The notes below the pieces were generated by a model. The model was given only the letters and a program-made list of their open reading frames with translations. It was not told the DNA's origin and made no database searches. From positions 32,794,785 through 32,858,784 of the forward strand of contig NC_053116.1 of NCBI RefSeq assembly GCF_010015445.1: a stretch of 64,000 bases of DNA. Reading direction: 5' to 3'. Numbering within the stretch: position 1 is the stretch's first letter; each line of letters begins with the position of its first letter. This document shows, piece by piece, positions 23,287-37,256 of this stretch. A program made the translations under genes and the position numbers. Source of the stretch: Perca fluviatilis. Taxonomy: Eukaryota > Chordata > Actinopteri > Perciformes > Percidae.

Positions 23287-23790
23287 TTAAAGGGGAACTG
23301 CACAGATTTTACACATTGTAGTCAGTTTACAGGTTTTATGCATGTTGCATTATGTGGAAAATGTTGGGCCTATAGAGGGAGCTGTGTGAAATCTACTAAA
23401 AATTGCCTCGAGCGATGTCACTTGAGTCAGTGTTGGATGGGTCTGAAGACTACAAGTTTGAATTGTGGGGGTGTAGAGGTAGCCCTGAGGCTAGCGGATC
23501 GAGGCTACATTTGCCGCTACTGGCATAACACACACACAAATCTCTGACCAAACTGTAGGCAGGCGAGTTAAATTGTAGTTAAAGTACAGTAGGAGCCCTG
23601 CATTATGTGTGGAATAAGAAAAGACTCTGGTTCTGCTGCATTGATTTTGATACTTTTTAAAAAAACTGTCCATTGTGAGTCCACCAATGTTATAGAACTG
23701 TGATGCTTAATCAGTGGAGTGTTTTTGCAAGTTGGTGCATTGGAGTCAATCCATTTATGTATAATAATTGTTTTTGGTTTTTAGTGAGAA
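23287..23790 (+). mobile_element. TTAA-type repeat, family U, copy 1
   Basis: It begins TTAAAGGGGAACTGCACAGA and matches 35760-36285 in order, including the segments 'gatgtcacttgagtcagtgt' and 'gatgggtctgaagactac'. The right terminus could not be fixed. It lies in intron 1 of the tensin gene, and the open frames inside lack domains. Confidence 0.6.
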
Positions 23791-25529
23791 AAATATTTTA
23801 TTTTAATTGCTTCTTGAAGATGATCGAGCAGATCTTCAAGAATACATGTTTGGGTGTTGGTGGTGTCTACAATTTGAATTCCCCAGCCATAGATCTTTAA
23901 TTATTTAATTAAAAGTAATGATGCTTCAGCAGCGCCACGTTTTGGACAACACACCCATTGTAAACAGATAAGCAGAGCAAGTGTAAGGGCAAGAGTATTT
24001 TCAATTGTCTCTTTTTAATTTTGCTTGAAACAAAAGGATGCCTCGCGTGTGTATGAGACCAACATTAATTAGGAATCAGTAATAAAGTCAGTGTTCGTGT
24101 TATACTTTTGATACCTAATGGGAAATGATCTTCCCTGCTGCCTTCAGGTCAAAGGTCAGCGTTGGTTTAATATCAGAGCTATGTGTGATAGTAAAGTGCG
24201 AGGAAATAACTACACGTCCCATGCTTCTGTCATTTGAGTACATTTCAATGTGATATTAGTGGACATGTGTAAGAGATCTGAAGTTTGAAGAAGTGGTTGT
24301 TTATATTCTTACAAGGAGCGTGTGTATGTGTTTTGTTTGGCCTTCATTGAAAATGCGATGTAGATGAGGATGGCATCTCCGAGCTGAGGTCACATCTGTG
24401 TCCGACACAATGGAACTGTTGTGACGGCCTCAGTGCTGCTGAGGAATTACCATCATGTCAACAGAGCCAGGCTAGCTGGCTGGAGTGATCTTAAGTTGCT
24501 ATCAGCTATCAAGAGCCCATTTTGACCTGTGTCCACCAGTTTGCATCACACTGGATTGCATACAGACATGAGTCTCTGTTGCTTTGGTATCCACATGTGT
24601 GAATTATCTGAGTTTGTGTGCGTGCATATGTCTAAATGTGCATGCATTCCATCTTCCATCTGGGCTTGTTTCACATGTGTGTTTGTGTGCGTGCATGCTT
24701 GGTTGCACCACAGTCCCAGTGGCTCCATCTTACATGCTTAGCAGCGTGGGAATGTGGAGCCCTCTGGACGACGTCATCCTGCAGTGATCGACCCCACTAC
24801 AGGGGTGTGGGAACCGGCCGGATCCCACTTATTATCCTGGAGGAGGAGATGTTGTCTCATCTATTTATGGTCATTTTTCATTAACTTCTTTTTCACTTTT
24901 TCATGGTTGCTTTCCTTGGAGTGAGAGTGAGGGTGTGCGAGGTGTGAGAAGATGCAACTATTAGTGAAAACCTGACCAGGATGTGACTTGGCTTTAATGT
25001 CTTTGTATCCTGGCGTGCTCATTGCCAAGTACTTACTGGAAAATCTTGGCAACAGAAAATGATGTTCCACATGCTGCACTCAGTGTGATTACATAATTTG
25101 CTGATGTTATGTCAGGAACATGGGAAAGGGATTTATTTTTTTTACCCATTGCGTTTTATGATTTCATATACTCATTCTGTGCGCTGACAATAAGCTTGTT
25201 GCTTTACTGTCCGATGGTTGTTGGACAGCTGTTGATGGAGAGTAGCCGACCATCAACAAACAATGTTCTAAAAATGGATTCTTGAAATAAACAGTTTCTG
25301 GTGTTCAGACACAATAGTTCATATGGCACTCTTAAAAAAAAAAGAAGAAAAAAAAAGCACCAAGCCAACCAAGCCACAGCAATTCATGTGGGACAAATCT
25401 AAGTAGGCGAGCATTAGACAGAAGTAGTGAAATTACCACCTTGAGGTTATGGCCTTTTCATAAAATGATTTTTCTGAGATATCTTATTGTGTGTGACGAT
25501 CACAAACAGATCATCGAAAGTTTAAAGTC
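23791..25529. other. Intron 1, no further feature recognised
   Basis: Short overlapping frames around 24529-24884 come from a TGTG/CATG-rich patch and do not look coding. The segment 24755-24840 is relatively GC-rich without any recognised motif. Confidence 0.4.
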
Positions 25530-26215
25530 TTAAACTGACCATATTATGAAAAAAATCCCTTTTTTTCTGGGATATGGGGTGTTATTTTGTGTCTCTGGTG
25601 TTTCCACACACATACAAACTTGAAAAAAAACAAACATCCATGCTGTTTTTGAGTGAGATACGGGTTTCTGAACGTGTCCTGCCTTCAGTCTCCGGTTGAG
25701 CTGGTCAAAATCAGCAGGGCCATCTACGTCATCGGCGAAACATTTGGTGTGTTATAACCACTTTAGCTAATACCACGTCAGCTAGCTAGCTGTTTCTCCA
25801 ACTTCGGTCAGTACAAGGCAGGATTAGCCGGGAGACTTCTTCTAAACGAGGGCGCACTTCCGACTTTACGTGGAATACCTGCAGACGAGGGACATGTAAC
25901 TAGTTCTATAGTGTTGTAGCAGTGTTTTGCCATTGAGAACGAGGTGGCTAACCGCTAGCAGCGCTAGCTTCTAGCTAGTACTCCTTACCTAGCTACTGCG
26001 CATGTGCAACTCCCAACAAAGATGGGACAGAAGTGTGATGCCTCACTCTGTAGCTAAAACAGAGAGAACACACAGGGTGAAAAGAGGAGCTGCAGCAATG
26101 TGCAGTACAACAAAAAAGATGGTGTTTTTTGAAAATGAAACCACATAAACCTATTCTGGTACAACCTCAAAATACAATTATGAACCTGAAAATGAGCATA
26201 ATATGAGCACTTTAA
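25530..26215. mobile_element. TTAA-flanked MITE, family T
   Basis: TTAA occurs at 25530-25533 and 26212-26215. The right end (inverted) reads AGTGCTCATATTATGCTC, the same terminus as copies at 38949, 40364 and 58213. The left end is diverged (ACTGACCATATTATG). The right 200 bases share the 'aagaggagctgcagcaatgtg' segment with the other copies. The middle contains GCTAGC-rich sequence and no coding frame. Confidence 0.75.
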
Positions 26216-26417
26216 TATCTTGGCAGTCATCATAATAAACGTGTATTTAATTCACCTACTGTGCATGCAGAGCCAAGGGTTCAAATCTGAGATTAATTAA
26301 TGGAATCACTTGGCAGCTGAAGTTTAATATGAAACATATTCTCACACAGCCCTTACAGCAGGATCGTTTAGCCACACTAGCAGCAGGGCTCTAGAGGAAG
26401 CAATGTGAGTCAAACAA

Positions 26418-26765
26418 CAACTTTGATCCAGAATGAAATATCGACTATTGGATGGATTGCCATGAGATTCAGTGCATATATCCATGGTTCCCATGCATTG
26501 TATGACTTTGGTGATTATATGACTTTTCCTCTAGTGCAACCACAAAGTTGACATTTTGGGTTTTGACTGAAATGTCTATAAGACGTATTTTCATGACATT
26601 CATACCCCCCTCGGGTTGAAATGTAATAACTCTGGTGAATTGTCATTAATTTTGTCCAATACCTTGGTTTTATGACCAAAAACTAATGGCATACCCTTCA
26701 GCCTCATTTGTACTTTGTGTTTAGGGCTAGCAAATGTCACTTCTAATGCCCTTGTTCTATGTCTG
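26418..26765 (+). repeat. Dispersed repeat, copy 2 (relative at 440-790)
   Basis: This shares ordered blocks with 440-790. It additionally keeps the 'aatgtaataactctggtgaa' and 'tgtccaataccttggtttta' segments. It is intronic and non-coding. Confidence 0.5.
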
Positions 26766-28843
26766 TGTGTAGATGGTCGAGGTTAGGCATTAATCTCGAA
26801 TGCTTAGGGTCACGAGGATAGCCCATTGGTCAGGGGACAGTTTAAAGTCTGATATGTTTTTTTTCGATTTGGCTGTAGACTGTGTTATGGCTTCTAAGAA
26901 TTCCAAGCGTACTGGTAGTTGTTTATATTGTTAGCGTTCCAGAAATAAAAGTCCATTCTTTCAACCCACTGTTTGTCACCCCTGAAGTAACATCTGTAAT
27001 CCTACTAGTTCTGCTGTTGTTGACTCTAGAAATACATAGAGGCCTGGCGTTGTGACAGGGCTTTTATATGTTTTTTATATATTTGTCTAGCTTCCCTGTA
27101 ATTTCTCATGAGCACCAAAAGTTTAGATTGGCCACGACCAATACTGAGGGCCTTGAGCCACAGGCATCCACTACAAACACACCCAACACAGGAAGGAACA
27201 CTGACCGGTTAGGGTTAAATATAGACACCCCCTGCCCCCCCACAAACACCCAGAATGAAACAAAGTATAATAGTAAAAAAACAGAAGTAATTCTCACACT
27301 CCTGGACGTCAGAAAACAAGATGACTTCCAATGTAAACTTAAGACTCGAGGGGGTGGCTGCCTAGATTCCTGGGCTTAAGAAACAATGATCCGTCCCAAA
27401 CTCTGAGCAGGATTTGAGCAATGCTTGTTGTTGTGGGCACGCAGATGAAAGCTGATCAAGGGAAAATGGGGAAGACATAAACCATTTCCTCCCTCAGTAA
27501 GTTTGCAAAAAAAATAAAATAAAAAAAAAAACAGCACCGCCCTTAAAAGAAACACCTCACGGAAAACTATGCACAAAATACTTTCTGTTTTTTTACACCC
27601 AAAAATATCGAGCTTGACGTTTGCCCAAGTTTTGAAAAATGTCTTTGGGTCTGAGAAGCGTTGGCTGACAGAAAGGATTTTTATTAAACTCGTTGGCACA
27701 ATAAATGTGAACGTGTGCTCCACAGTGTCATCAGTATTTCTATGTCTCACCCACTGCTTTCTCGCTCTTTCACTCCTTTAACAGCTGCACCTTATCAGTC
27801 TTTGGCGTAGTGCTGTCTTACACAATCCTTCGTCAGGCTACACAGTCCCCTTTTCGAGCCTCCTTCTCCCCTCATTTCCTCTTGGCCTGGGTTCCCATTC
27901 TGTCCCCCTCGTTCTCATTTACCTCCAAGCGTGATCCAAGTCCTTCCACTTCCTCAAGACTCAAAATTCTCAAGTTCTAGACGGACTAGAAAAAAAAAAA
28001 AACACCTTGCAATACTTCATGGAGTGTTTACCAGAATCAAGCACCTTGCGTTATGGTGTCGACTGCGATCAATTAGTGTTGGTGTAAGTTCAGAGAAAGC
28101 TGGATTCAGGATTCATTCCATGTGTGTTCAAAAGCGTCCCCCTCTTTTTCTCATCTCCATCTTTCTTCCAAGAGGACCCTCCCCCACTTTACTCACCAAC
28201 TCAACCCCTCATTCCAATCCTAAGCACCAGCTTCCTGTCTCTCATGGTCCCTCAGTAGTTTTTGTAGTCTGGCATGTGGCCTCCCCACTCCTCCTGTTAC
28301 CTTTTTCACCTTACCACTTTGTTCACTGCTTCTTAATCCATGCCCCCCACACACACACACACACACACACACACCCGCCCCGCCCCCTCTTCAACACCCT
28401 CTTCTTTTCCCCTCACCCTGGCACAATCCAAAAGAAAGGGAGCCGCAAATTCCACAAACAAGACCCCCCAAATCTATCAGCCCTGCTTTTTTCTGTCACG
28501 AGCCAGAAATTCTTGTATTATAAGCGAAAGGAATGGACTGCATTACTGCACGTGTTTTTTGTTTTTTTTTATTGGGGGGGTGGGGATTACTGACTCACAG
28601 TCTGGTTTCACACTGATTGGTAGGGATATACTGTACCTGCATGTCAATCTAACACACATGGAAGTGACTAAGAGATTGAAGCAGCAGTCAGAAATAATGC
28701 TCTGTGCATTAGAAGTCTGAGACTGGGGAATATTATGGGGGATAACAATTCAAGACAGGCAACTCAAAAGGCATGAACCTCAATGCATCCATGTGCATAT
28801 ACTGTATATTGAGTATAATCACAACCATAAGCATCTACAGATA
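26766..28843. other. Intron 1, no gene recognised
   Basis: A CA run lies at 28349-28374. The 220-codon frame at 27931-28593 spans this run, poly-A and pyrimidine-rich sequence and shows no domain, so I reject it as a gene. A homopolymer-rich patch occurs at 27508-27532. Confidence 0.5.
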
Positions 28844-29056
28844 TACAGTACAGGCCAAAAGTTTGGACACACTTTCTCATTCAATGCGTTTCCTTTTATT
28901 TTTTTATGACTATTTACATTGTAGATTCTCACTGAAGGCATCAAAACTATGAATGAACACATATGGAATTATGTACTTAACAAAAAAGTGTGAAATAACT
29001 GAAAACATGTCTTATATTTTAGATTCTTCAAAGTAGCCACCCTTTGCTTTTGAAAA
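28844..29056 (+). mobile_element. Solo end of a Tc1-like element
   Basis: About 210 bases match the left terminal repeat of the element at 42328-42866 with few differences, starting ACAGTACAGGCCAAAAGTTT. The partner end is missing, so this is a truncated copy. Confidence 0.8.
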
Positions 29057-29219
29057 TTTAAAACGCAAAGATGCTTTATCCATGTTTTAGTCTAATTTTA
29101 AACACTGTATCCACACTGCATCTGTGATGCCTTTCTCTTATTTCACCACTAGGTGCTGCTACTAACACACTGGTCACTATTCAGCAGCTGTGGCAATGCA
29201 GATGTTAATCAAGGCACAT

Positions 29220-29332
<113 letters not shown>

Positions 29333-29537
29333 TGCGTGTTGGGAGTATATTGTAAGAGAATAGGGGCACACTGACCACACAGAGCCCAAGATGAGGTGGG
29401 GACTTTTGAACAGTGATTCAAACCCATCCACCCTTTGCCACTCTGAGTGGTGCCAGTACAAATACAAATATTGACTGAACCTTCTGAAAAAGCAGAGACC
29501 AAGCCTTAAAATATATATTGTAACAATATCCACTTTT

Positions 29538-29790
29538 ATGTACTTAATGATATTCAACTCAATAAAATTTTATTGACAGTGTCAAATCATAACAGGTGTT
29601 ATCTCAGGACACTATAGGTCTAGGCCACACTCGATACTTTACAAAGACTGTGGTGAGGAAAAACATCCTTTTAACACCCAGTTTAAAATGAATACAAATG
29701 AACACATGTGGAACAGGACAGGGGGTGAGGATGACGAGGGTGCTTGGGCTGAGGGGTACATCAGACAAAAAAGGGCTGATAACCACTAAG
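29538..29790 (+). repeat. Short interspersed repeat, related to 40387-40505
   Basis: It shares ATTTTATTGACAGTGTCAAA-like start, 'aatcataac', 'ttatctc..gacact' and 'aggtctag..ccacact' blocks with 40387-40505. It is probably the same repeat group as 12708-12965. No coding content. Confidence 0.55.
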
Positions 29791-29952
29791 CGAGAGAGTC
29801 CTGACTAAAATACTTTTGTTCAGACTACATTAAGTTCCTGAGCTATTTGTTGACAAAAACATGTCTGTTACACATGTGATAATGCTTATGTATGCTGTAG
29901 GAGGAGGGGAGGAGGCCCAGAGCCACCTCGTGCACATGGGGCCCATAATAAA

Positions 29953-29953
<1 letters not shown>

Positions 29954-30044
<91 letters not shown>
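29954..30044. repeat. Long TG microsatellite
   Basis: About 45 uninterrupted TG units. The overlapping 115-codon frame is an artefact. Confidence 0.95.
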
Positions 30045-30047
<3 letters not shown>

Positions 30048-30233
30048 TGAGCTACATAGCTACATGTTTGTTTGTTTACATGCTAAGGTTTCAAATGCCT
30101 CTTAGATTTTTTTTTTTTGGACAAAGTCACACCCAGATCCACCTACCATACCATTATTTTGACCCTGTTGTGAAGGATATAGGGCTGATTCTGTGGTTAT
30201 TTAATTAGGCCTACAGCTATTTACATTTTTATT

Positions 30234-30442
30234 TTAACCCTTGTGTTGACTTCGGGTCACACTGACCCGTTTAAAATTTTTGTTTTATATCAGAAAATAT
30301 GGGACGTAGAAATAAGCGCTGAAAATGTGTAGAAGAAAAATGTAACAATTTAAAACGTTGGAAAAAGCAAAAACAAACTGTCAAAAAAAGGCTCCGAAAA
30401 CGTAGAAAAAAAAGGTTGGTGGGAAGACAACACAAGGGTTAA
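30234..30442. mobile_element. piggyBac-type MITE, copy 1
   Basis: TTAA sits at 30234-30237 and 30439-30442. The element itself begins CCCTTGTGTTGACTTC and its right end inverts to CCCTTGTGTTGTCTTC. TTAA duplication with CCC...GGG ends is the piggyBac signature. A longer relative is at 52239-52802. There is no transposase. Confidence 0.85.
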
Positions 30443-30599
30443 ACTACTTAAGCGACCACACTATTGCACATCATCAATATATTTAGGAAAACACTGTAAA
30501 TATGTGTGATATATGTGATAAAATCAAATACTATGAGGAGGGATGATGATAGGGTAGCCTAAAGCACATTCTGGATTCATCACCTCAATCACAGGGATT

Positions 30600-30866
30600 T
30601 TACAGTGCTTAATTCAGCCAATCCAGATCCAGTTTCCTTACGCTCCCCTCCAAGAACCGGCCTATCAGGGGAGGAAATTCCAGTTAATAGTACTCCACAC
30701 ATGCGTTTAGCTGCGTGTAGCTCCACCCCGCAGCCCCCGTACGGAGGGTGGACCGGAGTAAAGAAAACAAGTTATCTCAGCGGCAGGGCCATGTTACTGA
30801 TGGTCTTCCTGAGAATGAGGGGCAGCTTTTAACCCAGGGAATATGATTAGCGGGAAAGTGAACAAG
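30600..30866 (+). CDS. Candidate alternative tensin first exon (coding part 30843-30866)
   Basis: This block inside intron 1 is less AT-rich than its neighbours. Its last 24 bases read ATG ATT AGC GGG AAA GTG AAC AAG (MISGKVNK) directly before a strong donor, GTAAGATC. The donor is in phase 0, so it would join exon 2 (phase 0) in frame to give MISGKVNK-GGKGEPHVF. An in-frame TGA lies at 30816-30818, so this ATG is the first in its frame, and A at -3 is favourable. The product would be a C1-containing tensin lacking the acylated head. The 5' limit is a guess, and no transcript evidence is available. A chance ATG plus donor is the main alternative. Confidence 0.4.
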
Positions 30867-32192
30867 GTAAGATCACAAAGTCTAATAAGCCTCGAGAGAG
30901 AAGTTATAGTTTCTGGTTGTGTTTGTCTCAGATCCAGTGATTGGGTCGTCCAGTTAAAGTTACTTAGCAGTCTGTATAATTTTGCAGCCTGTAATGAAGG
31001 ATTTTGAAAGGATGCTTTATGATGCTGAGTTTTCATGTGGTGGCCGCGCACTTTGTGAAATTGACTGTCTTCTGTGGCTGCGCCATAATGTTACAATCAT
31101 GTTCAGTTTTGCCTGTATGAGATGTTTGCTCAGGTAGCCTACTAGTTATTTTTAAGTAAAGTTATACACAAAAGCTTAGCAGATATGTTCTGGAGGTGGC
31201 TCCCTTAAGAGAAAAATAGGGCACTACTGTACTGTGCTGTTCAATGGGAGACGTAATGTGACGTATAGGCTACCTAGCCGTATATTTAGTTAACGTTACA
31301 CTACGTTTTCTTTGATAACCCCACAATTAGGCCTATATAGGCTACTTAATACTGTTTTAATTATTGTGATTTCACTATAGCAGGCTAGTTATGAGAAACA
31401 TGGAGACTAAAAGAAACGTGTTCTCTGTCCGTCGCACTTCATTAAACTGACATAAAGTGTTCTGAATAGAGTCATTTGATGCATTAGGCGGCCCACACCG
31501 TCCCCCACTGTAACTGCGTCAGCGCCACTCAGTTATTGGTAATGTCGGGGTGTGGTGGTGGGGCATGTTTCTCCAGAGCGCGTGTGCGCGTGCAAGGTTT
31601 TGACGGAAGATAATAGGTGACACTGACAGGTTTGTTTGTTTTTTACGTTAAAATGCAAGTATAATTGCAGTTAGAAAACGTATAAGTTAAAGCAGCCAAT
31701 GCAAAATCAGTAAAATGTGTGGATGAGTTTGATGGTTTATCCACTATGTATCTCCAATTACGCTCTCCCAGCTCTAGACCTAAATGTAAATAGTCAAAAG
31801 CCAAGGGCAAGAGCTGGAGAGGTGATTTAGATCAGCTGTTCTTTATCTTCTCTTACACATCACTCATAAATTGACCATTTTGTAGAGCTGCAAAGATTAA
31901 TGAGTTAGTTGTCAACTATTTAATCACTTTGAGTCATGTGGGGGTTTTTTTGTTTGTTTTTTAAAGAAAAGTAAAAATTCTCTGAATTCAGCTTCTTCAA
32001 TGTAAATATGTTCTGGTTTATTTACTCCTCTATGGCAGTAATATATTTGAGTTGTAGACAAAACAAGCTTCGTGGGCTTTGGGAAACATTGATCGACATT
32101 TTGCACCATTTTTCTTTAGACCATTTTTATTAGACCAAACAGATTAATGTAGACAATGAAAATTATCATTAGTTGCAGCCCTGCGATGGAGA
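30867..32192. other. Intron 1, CpG-bearing stretch without recognised gene
   Basis: The part at 31490-31600 carries several CpGs (GCGTCAGCGCC, GAGCGCGTGTGCGCGTGC) unlike the surrounding AT-rich DNA. Otherwise nothing was recognised. Confidence 0.35.
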
Positions 32193-32217
32193 CATGTGTG
32201 TGTGTGTGTGTGTGTGA
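32193..32217. repeat. TG microsatellite
   Basis: A short TG run of about 12 units. Confidence 0.9.
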
Positions 32218-32330
32218 GATGTACAATTTTCCCAAGGGCACATCAAGCGCACAAGTTGACTACAAGGATGCTGTGAACCAAAATCTGTCATGTGTGTGAA
32301 TGATCACGCTTGGTGTAGTAATCCTACCGC

Positions 32331-32350
32331 GTGTGTGTGTGTGTGTGTGT

Positions 32351-32425
<75 letters not shown>
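32331..32425. repeat. TG microsatellite, once interrupted
   Basis: About 47 GT units with one TCTG interruption near 32355. Confidence 0.95.
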
Positions 32426-32426
<1 letters not shown>

Positions 32427-32635
32427 ATGCCTACACTGATTAATGGCTGTTGCGTGGTTCATACATCCGACAATTAGTGTTGGCTCCGTATCACCATCCC
32501 TTGTCAGAGTTCCTATCCTGCTTTGCGGCCCGAGGAAAACCGCTACGCATTAACAACAAGATAACATTGTCCAACCTCTCCAACCTTTCCTTTACTGATA
32601 ACAGTGTGGTCATTAAGCATGTTTTTCTCCTATGT

Positions 32636-32673
32636 CAGGGGTCTTTCAACGTTTTTTTTAAGCCAAGGACCCC

Positions 32674-32712
<39 letters not shown>

Positions 32713-33161
32713 GGATCAGGGACCCCCTACTACATATTGTTTGAAATTAAGTTGCATTTTAAATTATGCCTACAATAACGTGTGTGCGGCCTAAAGCCTT
32801 AATACATACTTTTTTAGTGTGTAGAATAATAAGCTATTACAATATTTGTTGGCGTGATTTTATAAATCATGTTTTAATGTTAAAAATACATGTGGCACAG
32901 TGAATCCTTGGGATTAACTGCATCTGTGGATGGCTATCTTAGTGACTACCTTTCCTTTTAGGCCAGTAAGCCTATCATCAATGTGTTGTTTTTTTCACAA
33001 AGAGGCTGATTATATTTGCTAATAATATGTTGGAATTATGTCAAGACATTTACATTTTTGAAAAAACATTCAAAAATGAACAATAATTTTGTTCCCCCCC
33101 CCCCCCTGCAGTAACTCTGAGGACCCCCTAGGGGCCCCGGACCCCCTGTTGAAGATCTCTG
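32636..33161 (+). mobile_element. hAT MITE with perfect 8-base target duplication
   Basis: TCCTATGT flanks the element at 32628-32635 and 33162-33169. The left end reads CAGGGGTCTTTCAACG and the right end inverts to CAGAGATCTTCAACAG. It carries a GA run (32681-32710) and a poly-C run (33096-33108). An inverted decayed relative is at 8022-8484. The 114-codon frame at 32450 spans its left end and is not a gene. Confidence 0.88.
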
Positions 33162-33169
33162 TCCTATGT

Positions 33170-34012
<843 letters not shown>

Positions 34013-34289
34013 TAGCAGCAGGAGTCCCAGTGAACGGATGTGTATCATGGCCGCAACGCTGACCTCACCTCGGGAACAGGCAGTCTCTGTTCCCTCGACT
34101 GCCTGTCCCACCCTTCTGACACACACGTGCACACTCACATACAAGTGAATTGACACATTTATTAACACACACATGCTGTCCTTGATGCCAACAAATGATG
34201 CAGGAACCCAGATAAGCCCAGACCCATGTAAGACTTTCAATGGTGGGTGGGATTTAAGTACACAAGAAGTCTCAAACCAAACGCTGAAT

Positions 34290-34354
<65 letters not shown>

Positions 34355-34372
34355 GTGTGTGTGTGTGTGTGT
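34290..34372. repeat. TG microsatellite
   Basis: About 40 TG units with one GCG interruption. Confidence 0.95.
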
Positions 34373-34904
34373 TGTAGTGCATAAAACATTGTATAATAGG
34401 CCAACATTACAAACTGTTGGCTTGTTGTCCATTTCTGATTGATACTAAATGTTCCTGTCACACAAAAAAAGGAGACTCTGGGTATTTCCATTGAAATTGG
34501 GTCATGTCTCTGAAGTCTTTTAAGGACCTATGAGTTTTCCCTCTTAGACTTGTAGAATTTTGTGAATTGTCAATGGGATGACCTGCTTTGCACTTACATA
34601 ATTTGGACACGAGATGCGATATTACCTGGCAAACGGTTCACATTTATTCATTATAGAGCCGAAACAATTAGCCTTGATTTATTGATTAGTCTACTGACAT
34701 AAAAATGAATCAGCATCTCTTTTGATAATTGATCGATCATTTAAGCAAACATGTCAAACATTCATTGGCTCCAGCTACTTAATTGTGAGGGTGTGTTGCT
34801 TTTCTTCAAGTAAATATCTTTAAAGTTAGTCAAATTCCCTGTGTGTGTTTACACTTGGCCATTAAAACTGATTCGGATTCTGGTTTTGGACTGTTGTACA
34901 TCTC

Positions 34905-35429
34905 TTAAAGGTCCCATGACATGCTGCTCTTTGGATGCTTTTATATAGGCCTTAGTGTTCCCCTAATACTGCATTTGAAGTCTCTTTCCCATAATTCAGC
35001 CTTGGTGTAGAATTACAGCCACTAGAGCCAGACCCACAATGAGCTTTCCTTAGGATGTGCAATTTTTGTGTCTGTAGCTGTTGAGGAGGAGAGATGGGGG
35101 GCAAGGTGGAGGGTGGGGGTGTGGCCTTGACCAACTGCCACTTTGCTCGTTTGAAAGCCATGATGTCTCTCTCTCTCATGGGTGGGGTAAATTCTCTGGC
35201 CGGGCAAAGAAAGGGGAGGTAACCTTGCTCCTTATGACCTCATAAAGAGCAGATTCCAGATGGGCCCATCTGAGATTTCATTTTCTCAAAGGCAGAGCAG
35301 GATACCCAGGGCTCGGCTTACACCTATCGCCATTTCTAGCCACTTGGGGACCATAGGCAGGCTGGGGGAACTCATATTAATGTTAAAAAACCTCATAAAG
35401 TGAAATTTTCATGCCATGGGACCTTTTAA
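34905..35429. mobile_element. TTAA-flanked MITE, family V
   Basis: TTAA lies at 34905-34908 and 35426-35429. Inner ends are AGGTCCCATGACATG and, inverted, AAGGTCCCATGGCATG. The ends are related in style to family T (AGGGTCCATATCATG), suggesting a shared transposase. No coding frame with a domain is present. Confidence 0.8.
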
Positions 35430-35759
35430 ATAACCTGCGCAAAATCATGTCCCATTAGCAACTGAGCTAAGGAGAGGAGAGCTCGTTCCCTTCCAATAAA
35501 TTTTGTTGAATGAAATGATCTCCGGTCCTGAGAGCAAATACCAGGGGGGAGTAATCAGCCCAGTACAGCAAAAATAGAAAGAAACCCAGAGAGCTTTTGT
35601 GTCTGACTAGCACTACCATGTTCCCGTAGTCGCTACAAGCTTTTAGAACAACCTATTTCAAGAAGATGTGCCAATGAACTGTGAGACCGGTGTGACCCCC
35701 CATCTTTAGACAGTGTAGGAAAATAAGGATGGGAGTTTTTCCACTATTTCCTGCATTGA

Positions 35760-36285
35760 TTAAAGGGGACCTCCACTGATTTTACACATCAAAGTCTGTT
35801 TACAGCTGTTTGCTTTGTTGAGTACTACTGCATGTTAGAAAAGGTTGTACAGTGTATATGTACTGTATGCCTTTTGTGGCTCATGAGGGAGCTCCGTAAA
35901 GTCTGATAAATCTCCCCAAGTGATGTCACTTGAGTCAGTGTAGGATGGGTCTGAAGACTACACTTTTGAAAAGGAAAAACATCTGGGTGTGTGGAGTTAC
36001 AAAGAAGAATCCTTGGATAATACAATCGGATCTCTGACCGAACTGTTGCTAGGCGATTTGAATTGTGGGTAATGTAGACGCCAGGATTTGACAAGAAAGA
36101 AGAATACATGGAATAAAAAAGATGATATCTCTGGTTCTGCTGCATCGCTTTAGTAATTGTCCTTTATCACTCCGACGATGTTATAGTACTATAGAGTACT
36201 CTAAAATCCAGTTTTGCAAGTTGGTGTATTGGTGTTAATCCAGTTGTGTATAATCATCGTTTTTGTAACTTATTTGTTATCAGTG
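35760..36285 (+). mobile_element. TTAA-type repeat, family U, copy 2
   Basis: It begins TTAAAGGGGACCTCCACTGA and is colinear with 23287-23790. The right end could not be fixed. Confidence 0.6.
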
Positions 36286-36735
36286 AGAACGCCGGTCATG
36301 TCGGGGATGAAATAAGGAAAAAAAAATGAAAATGTTTTTATTTCTTGCAGTTTGGCCAGGTGGTTATCAGAGACAATCAAATTCAAGCAATTGAAAGTGT
36401 ATCGATCGAATGGTCAGACTTTTGGTTGTGCAGAACTGACGCTAACCCAAAGCCACTGTGTTCGGCTTAAAAAATGCCCTGAAGATCGGAAGACAATGTT
36501 CCATTATGAGTCACAATCGCAGAGTTCTTCTAATGACAAAATCCGTAAGAAGAGTTTCCCCTCCGAGGCTTCTTCCAGTGTGTGCCCTCAATGACCATCT
36601 GCAGCTGAAGCTGAGGTCACAGTGTCCAGGCTCAACAGTCAGTAATGTAGCACTCCCACACAATGCCCATCATTGTCTAAATATCAAGACTATTTTTGGA
36701 GAGAAAGAAGAGGAAAGGAGCAAGAGAGTTTCCAG

Positions 36736-37159
<424 letters not shown>

Positions 37160-37242
<83 letters not shown>

Positions 37243-37256
37243 GTGCGCGCGCGTGT
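37160..37256. repeat. Long TG microsatellite
   Basis: About 45 TG units ending in a GCGCGCG patch. Confidence 0.95.

Noticed and set aside
27931..28593. 220-codon plus-strand frame, the longest in the window
   Set aside because: It is Ser/Pro/His-rich low-complexity, crosses a CA run and poly-A, and shows no domain, splice pattern or family resemblance.
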